Of a DNA stretch of 20,100 bases, positions 8,048 to 15,729 are shown in pieces. Under the pieces are notes generated by a model. The model was not told the origin of the DNA. It saw only the letters and a list, made by a program, of their open reading frames with translations, and did not search any database. The DNA lies in IMG/VR virus record IMGVR_UViG_3300033571_008550, positions 1 to 20,100 of that record; one strand, 5' to 3'. The translations under genes and the position numbers were made by a program. Position 1 is the stretch's first letter; the number at the start of each line of letters is the position of its first letter. The DNA is from a virus.

Positions 8048-10426
8048 TTATTCGACTACATAGCCAGTGTCATAACCTTCATCAAATGCTCCACCAGGTT
8101 CAGACTGCTGATTGGAGACTAACAATGTGAATTTAGTTGTACCTCCGGAAGCATTCTCTGGTTGATTAGTAGCATTGAGGATAAAGCCTTCAATTGCTAA
8201 ACTTCCAGAAGTGAGCTTAACTTTCCGGTACTGCTCATCCTGAGACAAAGTTAAGAAATCGCACAGACTTTGTGGATATTCAAATTCTACCTGAATAGGT
8301 TTGAATAGGTAGTCTTGATATTCTGGCTTTAAAATAGAGGGAGAAATATTCCAATTCTCAATTATTCCACCATTGAATGGCTCAATACATGACTCTTTTT
8401 CTTCAGGATAGTTTATTGTTGATGAATAGGTAACCTGATACTCTCCAGTTTGAAATCTTAAAATAGGATTAACCATTCCAAATGTGTGCATGCCAAGCAC
8501 CTTCCACCACCTACAAGCAATCCGAGCAGGAGTGTGATAAATGTTGTACAAGCCTTGCATTGGACTACCTGAGTAACTAATATAATTAGATGGCATGCTT
8601 ACTGTTCCTGGAGCAAATGAATAAGCTCCTGTTTCAGTCTGAATTTGAAAAGGTGTATCAGCAATGTCACTTCCAGAATAAGTTATGCGATTCATCCAAA
8701 TGATGAATGTATCATAGTCATTGGGCCTATCACTACTGATTGCTCCACTTTCATAAAATTGTAACCTTCTACTGAATTCAATTGCATAGCCTTCAGCAAC
8801 AATCTCTGATCTTAAATCCAGAAGATTTGATGAATTATTGCTCATTGCTCTATTATCAATGAAATAATCCCTCTCAGTCATTATTGCCCAAGCTCCACCA
8901 GTATTTCTATTTTTCCAGTTGTCAGTATAGCCAATTTTAATGTGGTTAATTAACTTATCAGATAAGGCTATCTGATTAAGTTCACCTACATTTTCAAATG
9001 TTTGAGAAACAATGTTCTGGTAAAAGTATTCTCTTGATTCTACCCTGATCTTCCATTCGCTTCCAGTCCATTCAAATGCCCATCCCAAGCAAAAGATTTT
9101 ATCCAGCGAATCAAATGCCTTATCCCATGAAGTGTTAAATATGCTTTGGTTCTGATTTGCTGCTGGAGTGTCTCCGCATCCAGTTTCAGCTTCTTGAATC
9201 GTGATGGCATTTCTAATTCTCAAACCATTGGTTAAAGCATTATTCCAATAGCACCCATCTCCAGTTTTGCTAAATGTATCTGATAGCAGTTTGTTATTGC
9301 TTCCAGTTAGTTTTTGAATAATTCGTTTAAAGAAGTTTTCAACCCTCAAAACATCACAGAATGAGGCATACTCACCGCTGTTTAGCTCCGATGCAACAAT
9401 GCATAGATTTTCAACATTAACTTCAAGAGTAGATTCGCATAGGAATGGAAAAGTAGTTGTCGGTACTTCTCTCTGGATAGTCCCCCCAGTTCCCCAGTAG
9501 CATAAGAATGCGACTACATAACCAGGTGGGACATAAATATCGAGTGAAAAATTAAAACTATAAGGCTGTAATGGAGTACCATTGCCGTAGGCTGGAGAAG
9601 TGTAAACAGTGTAAAAGGTATTAATTCCTCCAGAACCTTCATGCACTCTAAATACTGCCTCCCAGTTAGCAGTGCCTCCACAGTTTCTGTCAAATGGCCT
9701 CCATTGTCCATTTACATTGCCAGCAAATTTGATTGTTCTGGCATAGGCAGTATTGTTTTTAAAAATGACATTGCTATCTCCATAAGTAATGCCTTGTGTG
9801 TCAGATGTTGAGCCAACTGGATTGGCAAAGTCACTACTGCTCCAATAAACTGGAAAGGTCTGAATATAGTCTGGGTAAAGCCAATCATATGGAGGCAGAA
9901 TATCAGAAGAATTATATTCTGGCAAAAGAGAGACTTCTGCTAAGTTTCTTCCTGACCCAACTATGTATAAATCACTCCGATGAAGTCTTATGTTTTCCCA
10001 ATCAGCATCTGGAATAGTATTGCCATCTAAATCTTTATTTTCTAAAATATTAATCTGAACATCCCCTCTTGATTTAAACTTCTCCCTGAACTGATCATCA
10101 ATAATTCCTACTGTGATCTCCCAGGTGTCAGTGTCGCACACATTATGCTCCTGATAAATGGCTAAATTCAGGAATCCATCAAATTGATATGGAGCATTAT
10201 TATATCCAACATCTGAAGTGATTGTTATAGCGATGGGTTGGTTGATGAAATACTGGTCATAAATTGACTTAATATACTTTGCGCCTTCAGCATAGAACTT
10301 TACTTCGGTGCTGAATGGTTGGTCAATTCCATGACTTTCCATCCGAACAGCAGTAAACTCAATAGCATCCCAGCCAATAGGCTCTTCAACCTCATTGCCA
10401 TCTAAATAGAATCTCCAGTTTGACAT
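8048..10426 (-). CDS. Baseplate / minor tail protein (792 aa)
   Basis: This 792-aa protein follows the tape measure gene by 2 bases and precedes the fiber gene by 2 bases. That is where siphoviruses encode distal-tail and tail-hub proteins. The N-terminus (WRFYLDGNEVEEPIGWDAIE, then HGIDQPFSTEVKFYAEGA) is the opening of a conserved Bacteroidota phage protein that I know only as a tail component. The remainder alternates beta-rich segments with short helices, for example NHIKIGYTDNWKNRNTGGAW and EFSRRLQFYESGAISSDRP. No peptidase, lysozyme or glycosidase motif is evident. The leader before the ATG (10426) is TAATTAATTATG, with no Shine-Dalgarno sequence. It probably forms the ring or hub joining the tail tube to the fiber. 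The family name cannot be settled by eye. Confidence 0.65.
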   Translation of the reverse strand: MSNWRFYLDGNEVEEPIGWDAIEFTAVRMESHGIDQPFSTEVKFYAEGAKYIKSIYDQYFINQPIAITITSDVGYNNAPYQFDGFLNLAIYQEHNVCDTDTWEITVGIIDDQFREKFKSRGDVQINILENKDLDGNTIPDADWENIRLHRSDLYIVGSGRNLAEVSLLPEYNSSDILPPYDWLYPDYIQTFPVYWSSSDFANPVGSTSDTQGITYGDSNVIFKNNTAYARTIKFAGNVNGQWRPFDRNCGGTANWEAVFRVHEGSGGINTFYTVYTSPAYGNGTPLQPYSFNFSLDIYVPPGYVVAFLCYWGTGGTIQREVPTTTFPFLCESTLEVNVENLCIVASELNSGEYASFCDVLRVENFFKRIIQKLTGSNNKLLSDTFSKTGDGCYWNNALTNGLRIRNAITIQEAETGCGDTPAANQNQSIFNTSWDKAFDSLDKIFCLGWAFEWTGSEWKIRVESREYFYQNIVSQTFENVGELNQIALSDKLINHIKIGYTDNWKNRNTGGAWAIMTERDYFIDNRAMSNNSSNLLDLRSEIVAEGYAIEFSRRLQFYESGAISSDRPNDYDTFIIWMNRITYSGSDIADTPFQIQTETGAYSFAPGTVSMPSNYISYSGSPMQGLYNIYHTPARIACRWWKVLGMHTFGMVNPILRFQTGEYQVTYSSTINYPEEKESCIEPFNGGIIENWNISPSILKPEYQDYLFKPIQVEFEYPQSLCDFLTLSQDEQYRKVKLTSGSLAIEGFILNATNQPENASGGTTKFTLLVSNQQSEPGGAFDEGYDTGYVVE

Positions 10427-10428
10427 AA

Positions 10429-12837
10429 TTAATTATTAATGCCGAAGCGATTGTTTAGGATTTTAGTTGTGCGCCTTGGTGTCCTTATGAATTTCTCAAA
10501 ACCTCTCTCATCCATGTTGAGCTGAGTGATTGGCAAAGACTTTAATACATTGCTTAACTCATCCAACTTGCCCACAACTGGAGAGGATGAACTGCTACCT
10601 CTGCTTGCGTAATGATTAGCCAGGAATAGCTCCTGCCTGCTCAATGAATGATTAGGAATAACCTGAGAGCCTTTAGGAAGATCAACCAGAGTAGCAGTTG
10701 GTGGAGTGAAATACACCTTGCCAGATTCAGTCACTACCTTTTCAACTCCTCGCTCACCGACAATGGCCTTACCTCCTTTGAATGGCTTGCCTTTAGTTCC
10801 CTCTGCAAATTCAGGCACAGGCTGGGCAGCAATAAGGCCAATCTGAGCAGCTGATAGGCTAATGATGTATGGAATCAAGGCCGGTTTCAAGGCCGATGAC
10901 ATCAATTGCTCCGCAGTGGAAAAGATAACCCTGGCCGTTGCCGCTAATTGTTCTGCCCGGAATTGCTTAATCTTTATTTCTTTTTCTTTTGCTGCCTTTT
11001 CTTCATTCAATTGGTCAATCTTCTGCTGGTTGCCATCTGCTAACCTAATTTCTTGATCATATCGTTTTTGCAATGATGTCATCTCATTGCTAAGATTAGC
11101 CTGGTATAAATCGAATCCACCTTGTACAAGAGTTTGAGTAATTTCACTAACCTTTGCTTCAATTGCTTGCTTTCTTTCCTCTGCCTCCTTCTTTTTCTTA
11201 ACTTCCTCATCTAATCCTGCTTGATATTGCTTCTGCCACTCCTTCATTTGAGCCAGTCGCTTATCATAAATGTTTTTGTCCTCTGCAACAATTTGCACCT
11301 TGGCTTCCTTGGTTGCAAGTAACTCTCTCCTGGCAGCATCTTCGTATGCCTTTGCCTTCAAATCAGCAGTTAGTTCTGCTACCCTTACCTCTTCCTGTGA
11401 TAAGCCTATATTTTTAGCTAAGTAATCTTTTTTAAGGTTATAAACCTTTTCGGCAAATACTTTTTCAGCTCCAACTTCACCTAACTTATCATTTCTAATT
11501 TGAGCCATAAGAATTTGCTGTTGCTTCTCAAGCTCCAGAAGTTTAAGTTTCGCATCATAAGCTGCCTTATCTTGTTTTTCAGTTGATTCTGTGGCTGCTT
11601 CAGTTGCCTTTCTACGCTTTTCAATCTCATCAATCGCTGCTTGATTCTGAGCGATTAATGCCTTTTCAAGTTTTGTGCTTTGCTCAAGTCTGGCTTTGGC
11701 AGCTTCCATTTCCTGTTTCTGCCTAAAGGTGAAGCCACTACCTTTTTCATCCATCTGCTTGCTCTGAGCTATACTATATGCAAGTGCTTGCTTGTCATAT
11801 TCTTCTTTTAGCTTTTTAGATTCTTCAGAGACTACCTTAATGCGTTTTGTTGAATTGGCAACAATATTTTTTAGGGCATTATCCGATGTCTTGACAAAAA
11901 ATTCAGAGTAGGCAGTATATTGTTTTCCCTCAAATTCTTTTAGTATTTGCTGATCACCCTTAAATAAGTTATTAAGTGCCGATAAAAAGTTGGCAGTAAG
12001 TGAAAGTGCCTTACTAAATATTGGAGCAAGGTTAGTTCCAATCGTATTTAGCAGCGAATCCCAGGCATCTCCAAGGTTACTTATTTGACCTCCCAAAGTC
12101 CCAGAGATAGCAGCCATTGACCCACTTACACCTTGCAAGTCTCCAAGGGAAGTTATATACTCCCTAATGGCAGTATTGGTGAACTTGGTCTGCGTTTGAA
12201 CACCCTTAAATGTAAATGTTACATTATCCCCAGCCTTACTTGCCCGGATGCCAAACTCCTTTAGTCTTTCAAACTCTCCGGTCTGTGCATCAATGATGGC
12301 CTCAGTAAGTTGGTCAAAGCTCTTTCCTGTTGAGCTTGCAAGGTCACCAAGTTTTCGCAGTTGCTCATTTGTAGGTGTGAATCCTTGATTGGCTAATTTG
12401 ACAAAGGATTGAGTCAGTTCTTGAACACTAAAAGGAGTTTTTGAAGCAAACTCCTGAATCCTGGTTAATGCTCCAAGTGCTGCACTATTACTGCCAAGTG
12501 TATTCTTTAGGACAGCACCGAGCTTTTGAAATTCAGCAGTTACTGCAATAACTTCTTTGGCAAAGCCCATTATCTTATCGGCAGCAAAAATGCCTGCTAT
12601 AATTGGGCCTACCTTGGTGGCAACTTGCGCCAGGCCACCCATTGAATCGCCTGCATCTTTGCCAGCTTTTTTAGCCTTATCGCCTACATCATCAAATTCC
12701 TTTTTTAGTTTGCCTAATTCTTTCAATAAGGCTCTCTCCTCTGCTGTGATTTTATCAAACTCACTTGTAGCTTGTTGTAGCTTACTCAGGTCAATGTCAT
12801 ACCTGATTTTGATGTCATTGGTTGATAATGTTGCCAT
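10429..12837 (-). CDS. Tail tape measure protein (802 aa)
   Basis: The N-terminal 300 residues match the tape-measure N-terminal domain: a helical start, a hydrophobic segment (VGPIIAGIFAADKIMGFAKE, residues 77-95), then FQKLGAVLKNTLGS, IQEFASKTPFSVQEL (127-141), FVKLANQGFTPT, LRKLGDLASSTGKSFDQL and a 'LKEFGIRASKAGD' strand. Residues about 320-650 are long, charged, K/E/A/Q-rich coiled coil. A second hydrophobic segment (about 655-685) and a Gly-rich tail with KAIVGERGVEKVV follow. It spans the tail lumen and sets tail length; at about 0.15 nm per residue this predicts a tail near 120 nm (estimate). The gene follows the chaperone gene after a 95-base gap with a terminator-like hairpin. The ATG at 12837 has a GAGG just upstream, one of few Shine-Dalgarno-like sites here. 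Confidence 0.93.
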   Translation of the reverse strand: MATLSTNDIKIRYDIDLSKLQQATSEFDKITAEERALLKELGKLKKEFDDVGDKAKKAGKDAGDSMGGLAQVATKVGPIIAGIFAADKIMGFAKEVIAVTAEFQKLGAVLKNTLGSNSAALGALTRIQEFASKTPFSVQELTQSFVKLANQGFTPTNEQLRKLGDLASSTGKSFDQLTEAIIDAQTGEFERLKEFGIRASKAGDNVTFTFKGVQTQTKFTNTAIREYITSLGDLQGVSGSMAAISGTLGGQISNLGDAWDSLLNTIGTNLAPIFSKALSLTANFLSALNNLFKGDQQILKEFEGKQYTAYSEFFVKTSDNALKNIVANSTKRIKVVSEESKKLKEEYDKQALAYSIAQSKQMDEKGSGFTFRQKQEMEAAKARLEQSTKLEKALIAQNQAAIDEIEKRRKATEAATESTEKQDKAAYDAKLKLLELEKQQQILMAQIRNDKLGEVGAEKVFAEKVYNLKKDYLAKNIGLSQEEVRVAELTADLKAKAYEDAARRELLATKEAKVQIVAEDKNIYDKRLAQMKEWQKQYQAGLDEEVKKKKEAEERKQAIEAKVSEITQTLVQGGFDLYQANLSNEMTSLQKRYDQEIRLADGNQQKIDQLNEEKAAKEKEIKIKQFRAEQLAATARVIFSTAEQLMSSALKPALIPYIISLSAAQIGLIAAQPVPEFAEGTKGKPFKGGKAIVGERGVEKVVTESGKVYFTPPTATLVDLPKGSQVIPNHSLSRQELFLANHYASRGSSSSSPVVGKLDELSNVLKSLPITQLNMDERGFEKFIRTPRRTTKILNNRFGINN

Positions 12838-12841
12838 GCCT

Positions 12842-12849
12842 CAAAGATA
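12842..12849 (-). promoter_or_regulatory. Candidate Bacteroidota -7 promoter box (TATCTTTG)
   Basis: On the minus strand TATCTTTG matches the Bacteroidota -7 consensus TAnnTTTG. It lies between the terminator-like hairpin (12856-12880) and the tape measure ATG, so it could restart transcription for the tail genes. No good -33 TTG box is evident, and the expected start would fall almost on the ATG, so this is weak. The same bases also carry the GAGG Shine-Dalgarno-like site. Confidence 0.25.
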
Positions 12850-12855
12850 TGAAAT

Positions 12856-12880
12856 AAAAAAGCCACCGAATATCAGTGGC
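12856..12880 (-). terminator. Rho-independent terminator-like hairpin before the tape measure gene
   Basis: Read on the minus strand, GCCAC and GTGGC arms (12876-12880 and 12862-12866) enclose a 9-base loop and are followed at once by a run of six T (12861-12856). The hairpin lies after the end of the chaperone frame-shift product (12933) and 19 bases before the tape measure ATG. It probably ends or attenuates transcripts from the packaging/chaperone block. A weaker GTGTT/AACAC hairpin lies just upstream (about 12889-12912). Confidence 0.65.
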
Positions 12881-12932
12881 CCTTTCCAGTGTTCAATCTA
12901 AACCAAAACACTCATAATTATTCAAGTATGTT

Positions 12933-13729
12933 CTACCTCTTTACTTTTTTCTGGTCGGCAATATAGCTACTAACGATTAAATAATACTCGTAGATTGGCC
13001 TTTCGACCAAGAACTTAATTCGCTGAGCATCTCCACCTGAGACTCTAAACTGCTCATCAAAGCGAAGTCTGTGCTGTCTGGTAATTGTAGTCCAATAATG
13101 TGCTTCAGGTTGTTTAGGCTTTGGAGAGTTTCGGCCTGCAAATAGGTCGGAAAATTCGTGCTGTATTCTGTCAAAGAGGGCAGATAGGCGTACTCCGGCA
13201 GATTCAAAAAAAAACCTTGGACATCATTATGCTTCATCCAATGCTCCAGCTTCTGCTTGTTGTATGGATACTGGTAGTCGAGCGGATTCTCTTGCTCATC
13301 GAAGTAGATGACAGTAGCCAGCTTTAGCTGCCTGACTAAGCTCACAGACATATCCATCTGCTCCTTTAGCCTGGAAGCCAGAATGCCAATCTCATAGAGC
13401 TTCTTATCATCCTTCTTCTTCTTGTCCATGAGCAGGTTAATCAGTCCATTATTCCAGCTTCTAAGGAAGTCTGGGTTGATTTGCCAAAGCTCTTCGGTGA
13501 ATATGTCCTTGGCAGCGACTGCCCTCTGGAATGGCACATTTACCTCTGCGCTAAATTTAAAGTAATTGATGCCTCCAGAAGTGAAGGCATATTCAATTTG
13601 ATCCCAGCGGTCTTGAGGAGCTACTCCCCGGTAAAGTATTCTGCTACTTTGTTCTTGAAAAGTGCCTTCTTCTGCCACTTGTTGAACAGGAGCAGGAGCA
13701 TGTGGTTTACGCCTAAAAAGATTGAACAT
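12933..13729 (-). CDS. Tail assembly chaperone, -1 frameshift product (265 aa, GT-like)
   Basis: Residues 1-175 are those of the 250-aa protein. If ribosomes slip -1 at U UUU UUG (13211-13205), reading continues through 90 open codons to a TAG at 12935-12933, which is 44 bases past the zero-frame stop. The added segment begins ESAGVRLSALFDRIQHEF, passes QPEAHYWTTITRQ, and ends FLVERPIYEYYLIVSSYI plus a basic tail. It has the helical, aromatic look of the 'T' half of phage chaperone pairs. The -1 frame has a TGA at 13226-13224, just 12 bases before the T run, so this is the first place where the shift could work. In siphoviruses such G/GT pairs, made by frameshifting directly upstream of the tape measure gene, coat the tape measure during tail assembly. 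The extension has no start codon of its own. Confidence 0.7.
12977..13729 (-). CDS. Tail assembly chaperone, unshifted form (250 aa, G-like)
   Basis: This is the zero-frame product. The N-terminus MFNLFRRKPHAPAPVQQ is basic and proline-rich, followed by FKFSAEVNVPFQRAVAAKDI, a lysine-rich turn (MDKKKKDDKK, 101-110), and a helical core with LKLATVIYFDEQENPLDYQY (136-155). I recognise this as a conserved but poorly characterised Bacteroidota phage protein. The chaperone call comes from position: it is the last gene before the tape measure and contains a slippery T9 run at codons 172-175 leading into a long open -1 frame. Its first 109 bases overlap the end of the membrane-protein gene in another frame, and no later start fits the conserved core. 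Confidence 0.6.
   Translation of the reverse strand: MFNLFRRKPHAPAPVQQVAEEGTFQEQSSRILYRGVAPQDRWDQIEYAFTSGGINYFKFSAEVNVPFQRAVAAKDIFTEELWQINPDFLRSWNNGLINLLMDKKKKDDKKLYEIGILASRLKEQMDMSVSLVRQLKLATVIYFDEQENPLDYQYPYNKQKLEHWMKHNDVQGFFLNLPEYAYLPSLTEYSTNFPTYLQAETLQSLNNLKHIIGLQLPDSTDFALMSSLESQVEMLSELSSWSKGQSTSII
13205..13214 (-). promoter_or_regulatory. Probable programmed -1 ribosomal frameshift site (U UUU UUG)
   Basis: On the minus strand GG is followed by nine T and then G. In the zero frame the codons are GGT TTT TTT TTG, so T_TTT_TTG is an X_XXY_YYZ heptamer in the correct phase, and T_TTT_TTT one codon earlier also fits. A -1 slip opens a 90-codon frame. I see no strong stimulatory hairpin or pseudoknot just downstream. 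A T9 run could alternatively cause transcriptional slippage or a sequencing length error. Confidence 0.65.
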
Positions 13730-14016
13730 AAATAAAATGGATAGTCAAACATAAGCCAGGAGATAGCCAGAAATTGCCATGCTCCAGAGCAGAAAGGACA
13801 CTCACCGAGTGGCTTCGCCCAGTTCATGGGCAGCCTCTGAATCTGAGACAGATACCACTGCCCAAGTGGGTGATCCTCCAGAAAGTAATCCATAAACAAA
13901 GAGAAAGTTGCACTGATCAGTGCTACCAAGGTGAGCAATAGAAGGCTCGGAATCGTGTGGTAGTTCGATAAGGCAACAGCCTCTGCGCTTGCCTCCACAA
14001 CTTGCATCAAAATCAT
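13621..14016 (-). CDS. Small membrane protein with CPFC motif (DUF1360-like), 131 aa
   Basis: A hydrophobic segment (SLLLLTLVALISATFSLFMD, about 24-43), a polar loop, the motif GECPFCSGAW (72-81) and one or two further hydrophobic segments (FLAISWLMF, FYLCSIFLGVNHMLLLLF) suggest a protein with two or three membrane passes. The 'C-P-F-C-x-G-x-W' motif at the start of a membrane helix resembles DUF1360 proteins. The ATG at 14016 overlaps the upstream stop as ATGA, a translational-coupling arrangement that supports this start. The C-terminus is basic (FNKWQKKALFKNK). The last 109 bases overlap the chaperone gene. A holin-like or envelope role is possible, but neither is shown. The cysteines could bind a metal or form a disulfide. 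Confidence 0.6.
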   Translation of the reverse strand: MILMQVVEASAEAVALSNYHTIPSLLLLTLVALISATFSLFMDYFLEDHPLGQWYLSQIQRLPMNWAKPLGECPFCSGAWQFLAISWLMFDYPFYLCSIFLGVNHMLLLLFNKWQKKALFKNKVAEYFTGE

Positions 14017-14414
14017 AAGGTTGGTTGGTCATTATTGATAGGATTGATAATTAAATAAGATGAGCCAATGTTACTGATAGTCTGGATGAATGTGATGCAT
14101 ATGCTATCATACTCTTCCCCATCCATTGCTACAAATGGCAATGGCTTTTTTGTAAGGTAATTCATAAAGCTGATGGTGTACTGACCTCCGTAAGCATTGA
14201 AGAAGCCTTCTGGCAGTCCTTCCAGGTCAATCTCAACGAATCCATCTGGCCTAATATTTAGCAACTGCTCACCTCGAACATTGACTCCTGGCTTTAGCAC
14301 ATTAAGGATTAAGCTACTGCCATAATCACCTGGAGGAGCATAGACAAGAACAGATGCCGGGCAGCTTGCCATTGGTTGGCAGATAGGGTAGCATTTATTG
14401 CAGCATAGTGCCAT
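14013..14414 (-). CDS. Hypothetical Cys-rich phage protein (133 aa)
   Basis: The start at ATG 14414 gives MALCCNKCYPICQPMASC, overlapping the end of the terminase gene by 20 bases; an in-frame ATG at 14525 would run deep into the terminase and adds low-complexity RTRTRT residues, so it is rejected. Six cysteines lie in the first 19 residues (C4, C5, C8, C12 and two after), possibly a metal-binding knuckle. The remainder is beta-rich (LVYAPPGDYGSSLILNVL, DGFVEIDLEGLPEGFFNAYG, YTISFMNYLTKKPLPFVAMD). I know no function. Lying between the terminase and the chaperone, it could be a head-tail joining or minor head protein. The ATGA overlap at 14013-14016 couples it to the next gene. Confidence 0.55.
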   Translation of the reverse strand: MALCCNKCYPICQPMASCPASVLVYAPPGDYGSSLILNVLKPGVNVRGEQLLNIRPDGFVEIDLEGLPEGFFNAYGGQYTISFMNYLTKKPLPFVAMDGEEYDSICITFIQTISNIGSSYLIINPINNDQPTL

Positions 14415-15729
14415 ACTTTTCGAGATTAAAGTTGCTTGTGATTTCGGCAAAGTTAGAGAAAATAAAATAGCGGAATGCATCAAGGGCATGGCTCTTGTCC
14501 GGGTTCTTGTTCTTCCAGGCATCAAGGCTTCCCTGGCGATCTACCTTGGCCTCCTTTAGGTCGGTTATTAAGTTGCTGCACTCCTTCTCACCTATTTTAA
14601 TCTTTGCCTTCTGGAGGATAAGAATTGTAATTAGCCTGCTTGCAATGTGACTTGGATTAACCTTTGGCACTTGTAGCTGCATGTCCACTACATTTAGGTA
14701 GTTCTTGATCATTAGATATGCGCTGATGTTGCCTTGAGTGAACGCATTGCGAGCAGCACCAGAGGCATCGCCATTGATGACATAGGTCATGCCTGGAAAC
14801 TCTTGCTTGATAGTCTGGCAGAGAGTGCTAAGATCGCCTACCCTGTACACCTTGATGATGTTTATGTTGGCATAGTAGTCAGCCTCATAGCCATACTTGA
14901 TGTATTGACACACTACGCAGGTATTGGTCACATTGAAGTCAAAGGCAAGGTAAAGATTGTGGTGTGGATTAGCCTTGATGTAGCCACCATAAACATGCTT
15001 AGAATAGTCAAAGGTGTAGGCAAACAATGACTCCCTATCCCAGATTCCCCATTGACCAAGGGCATAGACTTCATAATAGGTTTGATTAACATTCTTGAGT
15101 GCCTCCATCCTGGTGACATACTCATCATCAAGGAAGTTAAGAGCATCCCGGTAAGTGCCATGTAGCCTGAGTATCTGATTCTGCTCCTTGGCTGGCACAT
15201 CATCAAAGAATCGCTTCTTAATCCAGTGGCTGTCTGAGACCGGGTTAAAGGTCAGGAAGAATCGCTTTGGCTGCTCTGACTTACCTCTTAGGCGCAGAGT
15301 AATCTGGGTGAAGTCCTCAAGGCTTAGTTCGGTGGCTTCCTCAATCCAGATGTACTTTGCCTGGGAGAGCGACTTGAGCTTCTCAGGATCATCACAGCCA
15401 AGGAAGACAATTTTGTTAGTGCCGGACTGAAGCTCCAAATAGCCAGTCTTAGCCTTTACCAGCTTCTCAAATCCCCATTGGCTAATCTTGTTCCGAAAGT
15501 CAGCAAAGACTGAGTTACGCAGAGTGCTGGCTACCTTTCGGATGACAAAGTAAGTCTGGAACTGGTTTGCCTTGTGGTTGCATATCTCAGCCAGCAGAAG
15601 CTGAATCATGGTCTGGCTCTTGCCTGATCCTGCTCCACCCCAGAGGATGTTGTAGGTTTTAGGCTGAGTAATAGCAGGAAGATACTTTCCTGTCCAGAGT
15701 GCCTGGTTACTTAGGTCAATCGTTGCCAT
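14395..15729 (-). CDS. terL: Terminase large subunit (packaging ATPase and nuclease)
   Basis: This 444-aa protein has both terminase domains. The ATPase part has a Walker A GGAGSGKS (31-38), Walker B YIWIEEA (126-132, with catalytic E at 130/131) and the coupling segment FFLTFNPV (157-164). The RNase H-like nuclease has acidic residues at D264 (AFDFN), D321 (INGDASG) and D417 (SHALDAFRY). The layout and length fit the PBSX/phage-family large terminases. It pumps DNA into the prohead through the portal and cuts the concatemer. TerS is encoded just upstream, overlapping by 14 bases, which points to coupled translation. All key residues are present and I see no sign of decay. The packaging type (cos or pac) cannot be told from this. 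Confidence 0.96.
   Translation of the reverse strand: MATIDLSNQALWTGKYLPAITQPKTYNILWGGAGSGKSQTMIQLLLAEICNHKANQFQTYFVIRKVASTLRNSVFADFRNKISQWGFEKLVKAKTGYLELQSGTNKIVFLGCDDPEKLKSLSQAKYIWIEEATELSLEDFTQITLRLRGKSEQPKRFFLTFNPVSDSHWIKKRFFDDVPAKEQNQILRLHGTYRDALNFLDDEYVTRMEALKNVNQTYYEVYALGQWGIWDRESLFAYTFDYSKHVYGGYIKANPHHNLYLAFDFNVTNTCVVCQYIKYGYEADYYANINIIKVYRVGDLSTLCQTIKQEFPGMTYVINGDASGAARNAFTQGNISAYLMIKNYLNVVDMQLQVPKVNPSHIASRLITILILQKAKIKIGEKECSNLITDLKEAKVDRQGSLDAWKNKNPDKSHALDAFRYFIFSNFAEITSNFNLEKYGTMLQ

Noticed and set aside
7726-8130. A 134-aa plus-strand open frame opposite the fiber gene start.
   Set aside because: It is a reverse-strand shadow across the fiber/baseplate junction with no domain, and every supported gene runs the other way.
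12557-12901. A 114-aa plus-strand open frame opposite the tape measure start.
   Set aside because: It is antisense to a well-supported gene, proline/serine-rich as expected for a shadow, and has no plausible start region.
13802-14032. A 76-aa open frame (MTNQPYDFDASCGG...) overlapping the CPFC membrane-protein gene.
   Set aside because: It lies almost wholly inside the membrane-protein gene, which has membrane segments, a family-like motif and an ATGA-coupled start. The 76-aa frame shows no recognisable domain.
14415-14525. An earlier in-frame start for the Cys-rich 133-aa protein.
   Set aside because: It would extend 131 bases into terL and adds only an RTRTRT low-complexity shadow of terminase codons; ATG 14414 gives a normal 20-base overlap.
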